From Acidimicrobiaceae bacterium (GTDB lineage: Bacteria; Actinomycetota; Acidimicrobiia; Acidimicrobiales; Poriferisodalaceae), in NCBI GenBank assembly GCA_002719335.1, contig PBHE01000003.1, positions 62,001 through 126,000 of the forward strand: a stretch of 64,000 nucleotides of DNA, read 5' to 3'. Below, in pieces: positions 41,296 to 51,204 of the stretch. The translations under genes and the position numbers were made by a program. Under the pieces are notes generated by a model. The model was given only the letters and a program-made list of their open reading frames with translations, was not told the DNA's origin and did no database searches. Each line of letters opens with the position of its first letter. Position 1 is the stretch's first letter.

Positions 41296-42698
41296 GCGAA
41301 TGGGAAATTGTGGTCGGCTTAGAAGTGCATGTGGAGTTGGCCACTAATACGAAGCTGTTTTCTCACGCACCCAATCGCTTCGGTGATGAGCCGAACACGA
41401 ACGTCACCCCCGTATGTCTGGGTCTGCCCGGTTCGTTACCCGTGCTTAACCGCCGAGCCGTCGAATTGGCAATGACCATCGGCCTAGCACTTGGTTGCGA
41501 GATTCAGCCATCGGTCTTTCATCGGAAAAACTATTTTTATCCGGACATGCCCAAGGACTATCAGGTCAGTCAATATGACCAACCCATTTGCATCAACGGT
41601 GCTCTTGATCTTCCGAACGGCACACGCATAGGCATTGAGCGCGCGCATCTCGAAGAAGACGCTGGGAAGACCACCCACATAGGTGGCGAAGATGGGCGAA
41701 TCCACGGGGCTTCGCAGGCGTTGGTGGACTACAACCGTGCGGGGGTTCCGTTGCTCGAGGTCGTCTCACGACCGGACATTCGATCGGCCGAAGATGCTCG
41801 CGCCTATGTTGAAGAGCTTCGAGCAATCTTGATAGCTACTGAGGCGTCGGAAGCGCGCTTGGAAGAGGGGTCGATGAGAGTTGACGCCAACGTAAGCGTT
41901 CGACCGTTCGGCTCAGATGAATTGCGTACCCGTTGTGAGATAAAAAATCTGAACTCGTTGCGCTCTTTGCACCGTGCCATCAGCTATGAAGCTGAGCGAC
42001 ATATCGGGTTGTACGAAGCGGGCGAAGCACCACAGCTAGAGACCCGGCATTGGTCAGAAGAGGGGAGGACTCACACGCTTCGCTCCAAAGAGGAAGCTAA
42101 CGATTACCGATATTTTCCCGAGCCGGATCTGGTGCTTCTCGACCCCGACACGGACTGGATTCAACAAATCGCGGCCGGAATGCCTGAACTTCCTGCTGAG
42201 CAACGAAAGAGACTTGCGGATAGTGCCGGGGTAGATCTGGAAACGGCTGCCACGATCGTAAATCGCGGGCTGTCGTCATTGATATTCGCTGCGATAGATG
42301 CCGGCGCTGACGCCCAACGCGCAACTACGCATGCCGTACAGAATCTTGCAATCGACGGTGCTGCCGGACTCGACGCCGAGCATTTTGCCGCACTTATCGC
42401 TATGGAAAAATCGGGTGTTTTGACCGCTACGCAAACTAAACAGGTCCTGTCAGAGATGGTTGACACCGGCCTTGATCCGACGTCGATCGCTCAAACCCGC
42501 GGGTTCGAAGCGATGGAGTCCAACGAACTCGAGATCCTTGTCGACCGCGCTATCACCGAAAATCCCGAAGCTTGGGTCAAGTTCTGCGAGGGCGAAGACA
42601 AGGTTCAAGGCGTGTTCGTTGGAGCGGTTATGAAGGCCTCGAAGGGCCAAGCAGACGGCAAGGCCGTCAACTCAATTCTTCGACAGCGAAAAGGATGA
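41292..42698 (+). CDS. gatB: Asp/Glu-tRNA amidotransferase subunit B
   Basis: Activates the glutamate (or aspartate) on mischarged tRNA and amidates it. The 468-residue protein opens with VVGLEVHVEL. HRKNYFYPDMPKDYQVSQYD and EDAGKT are GatB signatures, and the C-terminal YqeY-like tail with VQGVFVGAVMKASKGQAD binds tRNA. It starts with GTG at 41292 overlapping the gatA stop. Together with gltX and the tRNA-Gln gene at 63467 it points to indirect Gln-tRNA synthesis. Confidence 0.96.
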   Translation: MSEWEIVVGLEVHVELATNTKLFSHAPNRFGDEPNTNVTPVCLGLPGSLPVLNRRAVELAMTIGLALGCEIQPSVFHRKNYFYPDMPKDYQVSQYDQPICINGALDLPNGTRIGIERAHLEEDAGKTTHIGGEDGRIHGASQALVDYNRAGVPLLEVVSRPDIRSAEDARAYVEELRAILIATEASEARLEEGSMRVDANVSVRPFGSDELRTRCEIKNLNSLRSLHRAISYEAERHIGLYEAGEAPQLETRHWSEEGRTHTLRSKEEANDYRYFPEPDLVLLDPDTDWIQQIAAGMPELPAEQRKRLADSAGVDLETAATIVNRGLSSLIFAAIDAGADAQRATTHAVQNLAIDGAAGLDAEHFAALIAMEKSGVLTATQTKQVLSEMVDTGLDPTSIAQTRGFEAMESNELEILVDRAITENPEAWVKFCEGEDKVQGVFVGAVMKASKGQADGKAVNSILRQRKG

Positions 42699-42713
42699 TT
42701 AGCCGCAATATCG

Positions 42714-43121
42714 TTATTTCACGATCTGCGATAACTGTTTTGCTTGTTCAAGCCAGTATTTGAGTTGATCTTGGGATGGCATGCGCCTGACCAGTGGTTT
42801 GCGGTGGTTTTTGTTAGCGTCAACGAGAGCTTTGTGGAGCTGCGCAGACCGGCTTCGACGAAGTTTGCGGATTGAGTCAACTCCGACTGTTTCAAGGAGT
42901 TCTGAATACTGAGTCGAGATCCCTTTGACTCGCATCAGATCCGCCTTGTTGACCCACTCAAGGACCCGCTTTTCCGCGACGCCGACAGTTTCAGAGATCA
43001 CTCTTCGCCCGCGTTTAGTGGCGCCAGCCTTTAACAAGCTTTGACAGGACCATAGATCCGCTGCCTTTAGCCGTGCCTGATGGCGAACGCCGATGTCCTC
43101 GATCACCTTGATCGATGGCAT
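42714..43121 (-). CDS. DUF4332-like helix-hairpin-helix protein
   Basis: A 135-residue basic protein whose pattern resembles DUF4332: IEDIGVRHQARLKAADLWS, a second helix-hairpin-helix-like segment with NKADLMRVKGISTQYSELLETVGVD, and a Lys/Arg-rich C-terminus. Helix-hairpin-helix motifs often bind nucleic acid without sequence preference. Its function is unknown. It is convergent with gatB (15 bases) and lies downstream of the MATE exporter gene on the same strand. Confidence 0.75.
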   Translation of the reverse strand: MPSIKVIEDIGVRHQARLKAADLWSCQSLLKAGATKRGRRVISETVGVAEKRVLEWVNKADLMRVKGISTQYSELLETVGVDSIRKLRRSRSAQLHKALVDANKNHRKPLVRRMPSQDQLKYWLEQAKQLSQIVK

Positions 43122-43189
43122 AGGTACCTCTGTCTTCGATTGCGGTACAAGTTTGTAGCACTAGATGTGGTCCGTCGGTTGGTAGGTAG

Positions 43190-44494
43190 CTAATCAGCAC
43201 CGACGCGAATCCAACCCCCTTGTGTGAATCTGGCCCAAACCGCCCCACCTCTAAAAATCATCAAGGCAACCAAACACGCCCAAAGCCACCCCATTCCAAA
43301 GTTCGCTGTGGCGAGCGCGATTCCTGCGTATCCCGCGAAAGTGCTGATCATTGCCCAAGCTAAGAATCGAAGGTCGCCTGCGCCGATCAAGATGCCGTCG
43401 ATGCCAAATACCAGCGCGTTGAGAGGTTGCGTTAGAGCGACGAAGATAAGGAGGAAGCCCGTTAACTCTGCCACCGCCACGTCATTCGTAAATAACTTCG
43501 CAATCGGAGATCGGGCAGCTAGAAGCACCGCACCGCCGACGCAACCGATTTGGATGCTTAAGCCGATCATTCGACGGCTCACCGCTTTAGCAGTTGCAAC
43601 TTGACTCGCTCCGAGAAATTTGGCGATTAAGGCTTGACCAGCGATTGCTACCGAATCCAACCCCAATGCCAGCAAGCTCCAAACTTCGATACCGATCTGG
43701 TGCGCAGCCAATTCGGTCGTGCCCTTTCGTGCCGCAAGCGCAGCCGCCAAAAGAAAAGAGGCTCGAAGTGCGCTGGTCCGTATAAACAGATGCAACCCAA
43801 CGGTGGCGTACCGTACGAGACGTCGGAAATTGGGCCATATAGATGCCTGAAGTTTTGACGATGCTTTGAAAATGACTCTCACATAGGCGCAAGCGCAAAG
43901 CCATTGAGCAATTACGGTCGACCAAGCTGACCCGGCGATGCCTAAATCGAAGACAAAAACCAGAACGAGCTCCAAACCCAGATTGGTTAATGCTCCTGTA
44001 AGAGCCACCACCAATGGGGTGCGCGTGTCCTGCAACCCTCGAAGGTAGCCGGTACCGCCCATCACGATGAGCTGCCCAATTAAACCAACCAAGCTAATTC
44101 TCAGGTACGTCAATGCTTGCCTACGGACTAGAGAACTTGGCTCAAAGAGGTCCACCAAAAGTCCCGAAAACAGCGCTATGCCGGCGGTAGCGGCTGCTCC
44201 TAAGAAAATAGCCAGCCAAACCGCTTGGATACCCTGCGCAGCAGCATCTTGTTGCTGGCCTGAGCCGAGAAGGCGACCAACTATTCCGGTCGTGCCGTAG
44301 GCCAGAAAAATCAGCATGGAATAGACGGTCAGTAAAATTGCAGCTGCGACCGCGAGACCGGCGAGGGCTTCGGTACTGATGTGACCGACGATGGCCGTAT
44401 CGGTCAGGACATAAAGCGGCTCAGCGATCAGCGCGACGAAAGCGGGTATTGCAAGAACCAGGATGGAGCGATCATGCGAGGTCCGGCGAAACAA
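43190..44494 (-). CDS. MATE family efflux transporter (DinF-like)
   Basis: A 434-residue membrane protein with about 12 hydrophobic segments. Its first half has AIPAFVALIAEPLYVLTDTA and GHISTEALAGLAVA, and the middle has GTGYLRGLQDTRTPL, which are typical of the DinF branch of MATE exporters. These extrude organic cations or drugs using an ion gradient. The substrate is unknown. It is followed on the same strand by the DUF4332-like gene and preceded by the sugar dehydrogenase gene with only 6 bases between. Confidence 0.9.
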   Translation of the reverse strand: MFRRTSHDRSILVLAIPAFVALIAEPLYVLTDTAIVGHISTEALAGLAVAAAILLTVYSMLIFLAYGTTGIVGRLLGSGQQQDAAAQGIQAVWLAIFLGAAATAGIALFSGLLVDLFEPSSLVRRQALTYLRISLVGLIGQLIVMGGTGYLRGLQDTRTPLVVALTGALTNLGLELVLVFVFDLGIAGSAWSTVIAQWLCACAYVRVIFKASSKLQASIWPNFRRLVRYATVGLHLFIRTSALRASFLLAAALAARKGTTELAAHQIGIEVWSLLALGLDSVAIAGQALIAKFLGASQVATAKAVSRRMIGLSIQIGCVGGAVLLAARSPIAKLFTNDVAVAELTGFLLIFVALTQPLNALVFGIDGILIGAGDLRFLAWAMISTFAGYAGIALATANFGMGWLWACLVALMIFRGGAVWARFTQGGWIRVGAD

Positions 44495-44500
44495 TTTGAG

Positions 44501-45766
44501 TCAGCCTTTAGCGCCAATACGCCAAACACCAGAGGCTAGGTCAACGACATAGAGACTTTTGTCGGGGCCGGTGGCAAAAGCCACTGGATGCGTTGAGTGC
44601 AAAGGGAGTGCTAACACTGACGGTTCTTTGTCTAACCGCAAAGACATCAATTGAGCCCCGCACATATCGGCGAAAAGGTACCGATCCTCGAGAATTGGAT
44701 GAGGTCCGTCACGTACGACAAAACCACCGATGATTGCGCAACGGCCGCGCCCGTGGCGATACTCGAAATCGGGCCTCCGCAGAGATGATTCGACCTGACC
44801 CATGAACGGTCGTGAGCCCTCCACGAGGTTCCAACCCAAGTTGGCGCCCGCCTCGGCCGACGTCAAGACTGTTATCTCCTCAACGCATTGCTGACCCAGA
44901 TCTGTCAGCCAGAGGTCACCCGTAACTTCATCGAATGAGAAACGAAACGGGTTCCGAACACCGCTGATCCAGATTCGGGGGTCGGAGCCAGGGCCGAGAT
45001 CGGGGTTTTTCGGTGCTGGTTTGTGAGGTGGCCATAACTCAGGGTTGACCTCGAGCCGCAGCACAGATCCTAAAGGTGTCGAAAGATCCTGACCATGCCC
45101 GTGCGGGTCACCCAAGCCGCCTCCGTCCCCGAAAGAGACAAGCAGGTATCCCTCGGGATCAAACAACAGATCACCGCCGTTGTGCATCGCAGACGGTTGA
45201 TCGACGATGATGATCTCCACCGCGGTGCCGGGATCCGCGATGCCCGACCTCAAGGAATGAGCCGTAACCACGCTTGAACCGCTCAAATCGGTCCGATTGA
45301 GATACAACCATCCCTTGTCAGGAGAAACTGCCAACCCCAATAGTCCCTGGTCCATGTCAGTGCTGGTATTTTCGGTGAGGTTGATGACTGGCTCAGCCGA
45401 GAGCTTTCCCGACTCAAACGCGTAAACCCGCCCGTTCCTCTCAGCGACAAAGCCGCTGTTGCTGCTGAGGAATACGAGTGAAATAGCCCCCGGTAGGTCA
45501 AGAAAGAGAGACAGTTCTAGATCAACGGAATCGACATGCGTTGGTTCAAGTAAAGGAAGACCGACAGGGCAACTTTCGTTTGACAGCGCAAACTCTCTGG
45601 TTTCCTCAAAAGGAACTGTATTTTCCGTGGGTACCCGCCATCGAATCTCATTTCGATGACCAGATGAGCCGCCGGGTTTCTCACTAGGAACCCGTAACAG
45701 CGCGATGAGAGATACTCCCATCACGGCAATAACGATGACGCGTGTGGTCCTCGAAAGCCGTGCCAT
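44501..45766 (-). CDS. PQQ-dependent sugar dehydrogenase family protein, membrane-anchored
   Basis: A 421-residue protein with an N-terminal hydrophobic helix (about residues 8-25) acting as signal or anchor and an outside six-bladed beta-propeller of the soluble glucose/aldose dehydrogenase (YliI) type. Visible segments include LLGLAVSPD, GDLLFDPEGYLLVSFGDGGG, GVRNPFRFSFD, LTDLGQQCVEEI and NLGWNLVEGS. PQQ and calcium binding are inferred from family. The sugar oxidised is unknown, and no PQQ synthesis gene is in the window. Confidence 0.85.
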   Translation of the reverse strand: MARLSRTTRVIVIAVMGVSLIALLRVPSEKPGGSSGHRNEIRWRVPTENTVPFEETREFALSNESCPVGLPLLEPTHVDSVDLELSLFLDLPGAISLVFLSSNSGFVAERNGRVYAFESGKLSAEPVINLTENTSTDMDQGLLGLAVSPDKGWLYLNRTDLSGSSVVTAHSLRSGIADPGTAVEIIIVDQPSAMHNGGDLLFDPEGYLLVSFGDGGGLGDPHGHGQDLSTPLGSVLRLEVNPELWPPHKPAPKNPDLGPGSDPRIWISGVRNPFRFSFDEVTGDLWLTDLGQQCVEEITVLTSAEAGANLGWNLVEGSRPFMGQVESSLRRPDFEYRHGRGRCAIIGGFVVRDGPHPILEDRYLFADMCGAQLMSLRLDKEPSVLALPLHSTHPVAFATGPDKSLYVVDLASGVWRIGAKG

Positions 45767-45823
45767 TAAGCGTTGAATCTACCGTCGCGCGCCCTGCCGA
45801 ACCGCGAGATCTGCCTTCTCGGG

Positions 45824-45852
45824 TTGCGAGTAGCACCTCTCGCCGCCAAAAT
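45824..45852 (+). promoter_or_regulatory. Candidate promoter of the ilvBNC leader
   Basis: TTGCGA (45824-45829) and CAAAAT (45847-45852) are 17 bases apart. The -10 box ends 6 bases before the leader-peptide ATG at 45859, so transcription would begin at or very near that ATG. The boxes are imperfect, but their position relative to the leader peptide is what a leaderless leader ORF needs. Confidence 0.4.
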
Positions 45853-45858
45853 GGCTGC

Positions 45859-45915
45859 ATGCGATCACAAACAGACCACTCCTGCGTTAATCGCTTCCTC
45901 GTAGTACCCGTATAA
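45859..45915 (+). CDS. ilvBNC leader peptide (attenuation)
   Basis: An 18-codon ORF, MRSQTDHSCVNRFLVVPV, ending in TAA at 45913-45915. Four of its last five codons are Leu, Val, Val and Val (FLVVPV at the end), and the stop codon lies inside the first of a set of competing hairpins before ilvB. That arrangement is the hallmark of a branched-chain amino acid attenuator, similar in idea to the ilvBNC leader of Corynebacterium. It has no ribosome-binding site and is probably translated from a leaderless transcript. An overlapping frame from ATG 45851 lacks the Val cluster and was not chosen. Confidence 0.6.
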   Translation: MRSQTDHSCVNRFLVVPV

Positions 45916-45963
45916 GCGGGTCGCTCGATTCCGCTTACCCATGGTCCCCACCGGGGGCCTTTT
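45906..45963 (+). terminator. ilvB attenuator: competing hairpins and terminator
   Basis: Three stems can be drawn. ACCCG (45906-45910) pairs with CGGGT (45917-45921). TAAGCGG (45913-45919) pairs with CCGCTTA (45931-45937); this shares bases with the first and excludes it. GGTCCCC (45943-45949) pairs with GGGGGCC (45953-45959) with a 3-base loop and TTTT behind it, a good intrinsic terminator. A ribosome stalled on the Val codons would cover the first stem. How the second stem opposes the terminator is not fully clear from pairing alone. Confidence 0.6.
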
Positions 45964-46024
45964 CCGTTTCTAGGCCCGCCCAAAATCCAAACCCACACAA
46001 ACTTCACAAATTAGGAGAAGACCG

Positions 46025-47764
46025 ATGGAACTCACCGGCGCTCAAGCCCTCATAAAGAGTCTTGAGATGTGCGATGTCGAGGTGATGTTCGGTCTTCCCG
46101 GAGGAGCAATCCTCCCCGTATATGACCCAATCATCGACTCCAAGATTCGCCATGTGCTTGTCCGCCACGAACAAGGCGCAGGTCATATGGCCCAGGGGTA
46201 TGCGCATGTGACCGGTAAACCTGGGGTCGCGATCGTGACCAGCGGACCGGCAGCCACCAACATTGTCACTCCGCTCTGCGACGCCTATATGGATTCAATT
46301 CCCTTGGTCGTAATCACCGGACAAGTCGCGCTCGGAGCGATCGGTTCTGATGCTTTCCAAGAATGCGATACCACCGGAATTACGATGGCCGTCACAAAGC
46401 ACAATTACCTCGTAACCGATCCCTCCGACATTCCGAGAATCGTAAAAGAGGCGTTCCACATCGCTACCACTGGACGCCCAGGGCCCGTTCTCATTGATGT
46501 CCCGAAAGATGTCAGCAACGACATGATGGAGTGGTACTGGCCCGACGAGGTTGATCTTCCCGGATATTCACCGATCACGGCGGTTGATCCAGAAAAAATT
46601 TCCAACGCAGTAGAACTTATATGCGCGTCCGAGCGACCAGTCATCTACGCAGGAGGCGGTTTGCTGAAAGCGCGAGCGAGCGAAGCGTTGAAACGATTCG
46701 TGGAGCTCACCGATATTCATGTCGTTACGACCCTGATGGCCCGGGGGGTATTCCCAGATCGGCATCCTCTTTGCCTCGGAATGCCAGGCATGCACGGGAA
46801 CTACACATCGGTGATGGCATTTCAGCGGTCTGACCTGCTCATCAACCTTGGCGCCCGCTTTGATGACCGAGTCACCGGCAACCCAGAGTTTTTCGCGCCC
46901 GACGCCAAGATCATCCACGTCGACATCGACCCCGCCGAGCATGGCAAGGTGCGAAGACCTGACGTCGCCATCCAAGGTGACGCAAAAATCGCGTTAGAGG
47001 CTTTAATCGCTGAATTTGAAATGTCAGTTCGCACTAGCCCCGACCGGTCGGCCTGGAAGTCGACAATTAGCGGCTGGGAGGAACAGCACCCTTTGACGTA
47101 TGAACAAGCGGAAAGCGGCTTCCCCCTAAAACCGCAGTTCGTTCTGGAGCAACTACGTGACAATACTCCCGATGACGCAATCGTTGTCGCTGGCGTGGGG
47201 CAACATCAGATGTGGGCGAGTCAATATTGGAAATTTGACTACCCATATACGTGGGTGAATTCTGGCGGTTTAGGCACTATGGGCTTCGCTGTCCCTGCCG
47301 CAATAGGAGCGAAAGCCGGAAAACCTGATCGGACTGTATGGGCGATCGATGGTGACGGGTGCTTTCAGATGACGGCGCAGGAGCTCATTACTGCCGCGGC
47401 TGAAAACATTCCGGTGAAAATCGCAATTCTGAATAACGCCTACCTAGGAATGGTTCGCCAGTGGCAAGAGTTGTTCTATGACGAGCGCTACAGCGAGGTT
47501 TACTTAAGTCCCGATCATCCGGACTACGTCGGGTGGGCTGAGGCCATGGGATGTGTCGGAATTCGCGTTGAGTCCGCTGAAGAAGTTCTCTCCGCCATCC
47601 AAAAAGCAAACTCCATCAACGATCGCCCCGTCGTTATTGACTTTCGAGTCGATGCATTCGAAAAGGTCTATCCGATGGTGCCTGCCGGAGGATCCAACGA
47701 CGACATTATTCTCGGTCCCGAAGGAGACGCAGACGCTAAAGGCAAAGGTACGGCGCCCTCATGA
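46025..47764 (+). CDS. ilvB: Acetolactate synthase large subunit
   Basis: ThDP- and FAD-dependent enzyme that joins two pyruvates to acetolactate (valine, leucine) or pyruvate and 2-oxobutyrate to acetohydroxybutyrate (isoleucine). The 579-residue protein has the catalytic glutamate in VRHEQGAGHMAQGYA, the ThDP/Mg motif DGDGCFQMTAQEL with NNAYLGMVRQWQ, and a central FAD-type domain. AGGAGA stands before the ATG at 46025. It is the first gene of ilvBNC, behind the attenuator, and overlaps ilvN by ATGA. Confidence 0.96.
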   Translation: MELTGAQALIKSLEMCDVEVMFGLPGGAILPVYDPIIDSKIRHVLVRHEQGAGHMAQGYAHVTGKPGVAIVTSGPAATNIVTPLCDAYMDSIPLVVITGQVALGAIGSDAFQECDTTGITMAVTKHNYLVTDPSDIPRIVKEAFHIATTGRPGPVLIDVPKDVSNDMMEWYWPDEVDLPGYSPITAVDPEKISNAVELICASERPVIYAGGGLLKARASEALKRFVELTDIHVVTTLMARGVFPDRHPLCLGMPGMHGNYTSVMAFQRSDLLINLGARFDDRVTGNPEFFAPDAKIIHVDIDPAEHGKVRRPDVAIQGDAKIALEALIAEFEMSVRTSPDRSAWKSTISGWEEQHPLTYEQAESGFPLKPQFVLEQLRDNTPDDAIVVAGVGQHQMWASQYWKFDYPYTWVNSGGLGTMGFAVPAAIGAKAGKPDRTVWAIDGDGCFQMTAQELITAAAENIPVKIAILNNAYLGMVRQWQELFYDERYSEVYLSPDHPDYVGWAEAMGCVGIRVESAEEVLSAIQKANSINDRPVVIDFRVDAFEKVYPMVPAGGSNDDIILGPEGDADAKGKGTAPS

Positions 47765-48267
47765 CAGAAGTGCCTAGTACTGATGGTCAACACAACCTCC
47801 ACATCCTCACAGTGCTTGTCGAGAATCGCTTTGGCGTTCTGGCCCGAATCGCGGGTTTGTTTAGCCGCAGAGGCTTCAACATCTTTTCGCTAGCGGTGGC
47901 GCCTACCGACGATACCTCTCTCAGCAGAATCAGCATTGTCGTGGACGTCGACAACACCGATGTGACCCAAATAGCGAAGCAACTTGACAAGCTCGTGAAC
48001 GTCCTCGAAATCACTGAACTACAACCTGCTTCTTCTATCGAGCGTGAATTGATGTTGGCGCGGGTAACCGGTACCGACGCGGAAGCAGTGCAGCAATTGT
48101 TGACGGAATACGGAGGATCGGTCGTTGATTCCAACGGTGAGGAGCTAATAGTCAGCCTTCACGCGCACCCCGATCAACTCGATCTCTGCGAAACTGCGCT
48201 CCACAAGTTCGGAATTCTTGAGCTACAGCGAACAGGTCGGATTGCGCTAGGCCGCCTCGATGGCTGA
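47761..48267 (+). CDS. ilvN: Acetolactate synthase small (regulatory) subunit
   Basis: Binds valine for feedback inhibition and raises the activity of IlvB. The 168-residue protein has an N-terminal ACT domain ([20 protein letters not shown], then [12 protein letters not shown]) and a second ACT-like C-terminal half. The Asn needed for valine binding in known enzymes is probably the one in RRGFNI. It is translationally coupled to ilvB. Confidence 0.95.
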   Translation: MTEVPSTDGQHNLHILTVLVENRFGVLARIAGLFSRRGFNIFSLAVAPTDDTSLSRISIVVDVDNTDVTQIAKQLDKLVNVLEITELQPASSIERELMLARVTGTDAEAVQQLLTEYGGSVVDSNGEELIVSLHAHPDQLDLCETALHKFGILELQRTGRIALGRLDG

Positions 48268-48332
48268 GAATCATCTCTAGAAACGGATACACCTTTAGCC
48301 GCACTGCGGTCTCTTCTATCAGGAGCACATCG

Positions 48333-49370
48333 ATGCCAGCCACCATTTATTACGAAGCCGACGCCGATTTAGGGCGCCTCACGGGACGCACCGTCGCGAT
48401 CATGGGCTACGGCTCACAAGGACACGCCCACGCCCTGAACCTTCGGGACAGTGGCGTCAACGTGGTTGTCGGCCTTCGTGACGGTTCCTCGTCAATAGCA
48501 AAGGCAGAAGCCGAAGGCTTACCAGTGCTCAGTATTTCTGAAGCAGCGGCGCAAGCCGACATCATGATGATGGCACTGCCTGACACCGAACAGGCCGCGA
48601 TCTATGCAGAACAAATCGTCCCAAATCTGTCCACCGGGAATGCCATCGCGTTTTCTCACGGTTTCAATATTCATTTTGACCAAATTCAGCCCCCTGACGA
48701 CGTCGACGTGTGGATGATCGCTCCGAAGGGACCTGGACACCACGTTCGCCGAACCTACGCCGAAGGCGGAGGTGTCCCGGCGCTTGTGGCAATTCATCAA
48801 GACGCGACAGGCAACGCACTCGCCGACGCCCTCGCGTACGCCAAGGGAATCGGAGGCACTCGAGGCGGGGTATTGAGCACTACATTCGCGGAGGAAACCG
48901 AGACCGACTTATTCGGTGAACAAGTTGTGCTCTGCGGTGGATTGACCGAATTAATCCGAGCGGGTTACGACACGCTTGTCGAAGCGGGTTACCAGCCCGA
49001 GTCCGCCTACTTCGAAACCCTCCATGAGGTGAAGTTGATCGTCGACTTCATATACGAGGCTGGAATTGCTGGAATGCGTTATTCAATTTCAACAACGGCT
49101 GAATATGGAGACTTGACTCGAGGACCTCGGATCATCACTGACGAGACACGGGCAGAGATGAGGCGAATTCTCGCTGAGATCCAAGACGGCAGCTTCGCGC
49201 AGGAATGGATCGACGAGAATCGCAACGGATTACCCAACTACAAGCGGCTCGTAGAGGAAGGAAAGCAACATCCTATTGAAGCCGTGGGAAATGAATTGCG
49301 AGCGATGATGCCATGGATTACCGCAGGCAAGCAGGACGTTACTGAAGTATCGGGTGGCGGCGTCAACTAA
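48333..49370 (+). CDS. ilvC: Ketol-acid reductoisomerase
   Basis: Rearranges and reduces acetolactate or acetohydroxybutyrate; second step in Val, Leu and Ile synthesis. The class I enzyme (345 residues) has the NADPH motif [17 protein letters not shown] followed by LRDGSSS, whose Arg and Ser suit NADPH. The metal-binding acidic residues lie in DLFGEQ and in the later helical knot. AGGAG precedes the ATG at 48333. It closes the ilvBNC operon. Confidence 0.96.
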   Translation: MPATIYYEADADLGRLTGRTVAIMGYGSQGHAHALNLRDSGVNVVVGLRDGSSSIAKAEAEGLPVLSISEAAAQADIMMMALPDTEQAAIYAEQIVPNLSTGNAIAFSHGFNIHFDQIQPPDDVDVWMIAPKGPGHHVRRTYAEGGGVPALVAIHQDATGNALADALAYAKGIGGTRGGVLSTTFAEETETDLFGEQVVLCGGLTELIRAGYDTLVEAGYQPESAYFETLHEVKLIVDFIYEAGIAGMRYSISTTAEYGDLTRGPRIITDETRAEMRRILAEIQDGSFAQEWIDENRNGLPNYKRLVEEGKQHPIEAVGNELRAMMPWITAGKQDVTEVSGGGVN

Positions 49371-49427
49371 ATCAACTAGACGGCACCGAATGCTTTCTTG
49401 TCGACGATCTTGGGAAGGAGTGACGGG

Positions 49428-49997
49428 GTGGCAAACCGATTGGTGACCCCAATAAGTGCGCCGCGACGCGGCTGTCTGCTGGTTGCAACTCCCCAACTAG
49501 AAGATCCGAACTTTTGGCGTTCGGTAGTACTGCTCATCGAACACGAGGCAGAAGGTTCTTTGGGTGTCATTCTCAACCGGCCATCTGAAATTTCGACCGA
49601 ACAAATTCTTCCCCGATGGGTAGGAGATGGGGGAATCACTCCAAAAGTTTTTTCTGGTGGGCCGATCCAACCGAATGCCCTGATTGCGCTTGTTCCCGCG
49701 TCGGCTACTTGGAGGGGTTCGACTCCCATTACTGAGCAGATAGCGTTATTAGATGTAGAAGAGGAGCCAGACATAGCTCAAGAAGACTTGGGAAACGTGT
49801 GTCTTTACTTGGGTTATTCCGGTTGGAGTGCAGGTCAACTGCACGCCGAACTAGAAGAAGGAGCGTGGTGGACCTTTGACGCGGATCCGGGCGATTTAAT
49901 TTCAGATCCGTCCGATTCATGGTCTCGAGTGCTGAGTCGTCAAAACTCCGCGGCACGACTAATAGCATTTCACCCGAATCACTCATATCTGAATTGA
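49428..49997 (+). CDS. YqgE/AlgH family protein
   Basis: A 189-residue protein of the UPF0301/DUF179 family: GCLLVATPQLEDPNFWRSVVLLIEH at the start, then EGSLGVILNRPSE and the VFSGGPIQPNALI segment, all family signatures. The biochemical role is unknown; links to transcription control have been claimed for AlgH. A TTG at 49398 is in frame, but GGAAGGAG at 49412-49419 fits the GTG at 49428. It follows ilvC by 57 bases and is convergent with serC. Confidence 0.9.
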   Translation: MANRLVTPISAPRRGCLLVATPQLEDPNFWRSVVLLIEHEAEGSLGVILNRPSEISTEQILPRWVGDGGITPKVFSGGPIQPNALIALVPASATWRGSTPITEQIALLDVEEEPDIAQEDLGNVCLYLGYSGWSAGQLHAELEEGAWWTFDADPGDLISDPSDSWSRVLSRQNSAARLIAFHPNHSYLN

Positions 49998-50025
49998 GTC
50001 AGCTGAAAACTTTGTCCAGCGTCGT

Positions 50026-51144
50026 TTACGTCAAAGATTCGACGATGTAATCGATGCATGCGCACAATGCTCGTACATCGTCGGGATCGACCGCCGGGAA
50101 TGTCGCGATCCGAAGCTGATTTCGGCCAAGTTTGCGATATGACTCTGTATCAAGGATGCCGTTGGCTCGAAGCACTCTGCTAATTGCATCTGCCTCAACA
50201 CCATCAAAATCGATAGTGCACACAACAGGTGAACGTTGACCTGCGTCGATGACGAAGGGTTCAGCGAAGGGCCTCGCGTCAGCCCACTGGTAAATCGTGT
50301 CGCTGCTTGCCCTACATCGAGCTTCGGACCACTGAAGCCCACCTGACTCGTTGATCCAGTCAACCGTTTCCGCTGTCAGAAAAATTGTCGCGAGGCTTGG
50401 TGTGTTGTAGGTCTGGTTTTGGCGAGAGTTAGTAAGAGCGATCCCCAAATCTAAACCGGCAGGAATCCAACGATCTCCTGAAGCGAGAAGCTCGATGCGC
50501 TCAACTGCGCGAGGAGAACACGCGGCAAGCCACAAACCGCCGTCAGAAGCTAAGGCCTTTTGAGGGGCAAAGTAGTAACAATCGACCTCGGATGAGTTCC
50601 ATTGGATTGCCCCCGCTGCTGATGTTGCATCTACGAGTACTAACCCTTCGCTGGTTGGGCGACTTAGGACTGCCGACACACCAGTTGACGTCTCGTTGTG
50701 GGTAAGTGCATAAGTGTCGACATTTGACGCGATTGGAAGCGGGTGCGTGCCCGGTTCGCTGCTGATGATTTGAGGTTCCGCGAGATGTGGAGCTGCTTGG
50801 ACCACCTGGGCGAATTTTGACGAGAACTCACCGAAGTCCAAGTGCTGACTGACATATTCGATCAAACCGAAAGACGCCGCATCCCAAAAGAGGGTCGTAC
50901 CACCGTTACCTAAAATAATTTCCCAACCATCTGGTAAATCAAATAGATTTATGAGTCCGCTTCGTAGCCTTGACACTTGGTCTTTAACGGTTGCTCGGCG
51001 GTGACTGGTCCCTAAATAGTCTTGAGCGAGACTAGAAAGAGCGTGAATAGCTTCAGGTCGGACCTTGGAAGGGCCTGACCCGAAACGCCCATCTTTGGGA
51101 AGTAATGCAGTGGGAAGAGAAATGGAAGTTTCAGTCGCGGTCAT
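50026..51144 (-). CDS. serC: Phosphoserine aminotransferase, mycobacterial type
   Basis: PLP enzyme that makes 3-phosphoserine from 3-phosphohydroxypyruvate, step two of serine synthesis. The 372-residue protein opens [12 protein letters not shown], typical of the actinobacterial SerC subgroup. [12 protein letters not shown] and the PLP lysine region [13 protein letters not shown] are visible. It lies divergently from the aminotransferase gene at 51205, and serA, the first step of the pathway, is next but one. Confidence 0.93.
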   Translation of the reverse strand: MTATETSISLPTALLPKDGRFGSGPSKVRPEAIHALSSLAQDYLGTSHRRATVKDQVSRLRSGLINLFDLPDGWEIILGNGGTTLFWDAASFGLIEYVSQHLDFGEFSSKFAQVVQAAPHLAEPQIISSEPGTHPLPIASNVDTYALTHNETSTGVSAVLSRPTSEGLVLVDATSAAGAIQWNSSEVDCYYFAPQKALASDGGLWLAACSPRAVERIELLASGDRWIPAGLDLGIALTNSRQNQTYNTPSLATIFLTAETVDWINESGGLQWSEARCRASSDTIYQWADARPFAEPFVIDAGQRSPVVCTIDFDGVEADAISRVLRANGILDTESYRKLGRNQLRIATFPAVDPDDVRALCACIDYIVESLT

Positions 51145-51204
51145 CGCCTGCCACTATGTCCGTCGGACGTTTGCGACACGTCCCGATCACTCAGGAGTGT
51201 ATCC

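Noticed and set aside
45851..45904. Short ORF from ATG 45851 (17 codons) as ilvB leader peptide
   Set aside because: It has only one Leu and one Ile near its end, while the overlapping frame from ATG 45859 ends in Leu-Val-Val-Pro-Val and stops inside the hairpin region.
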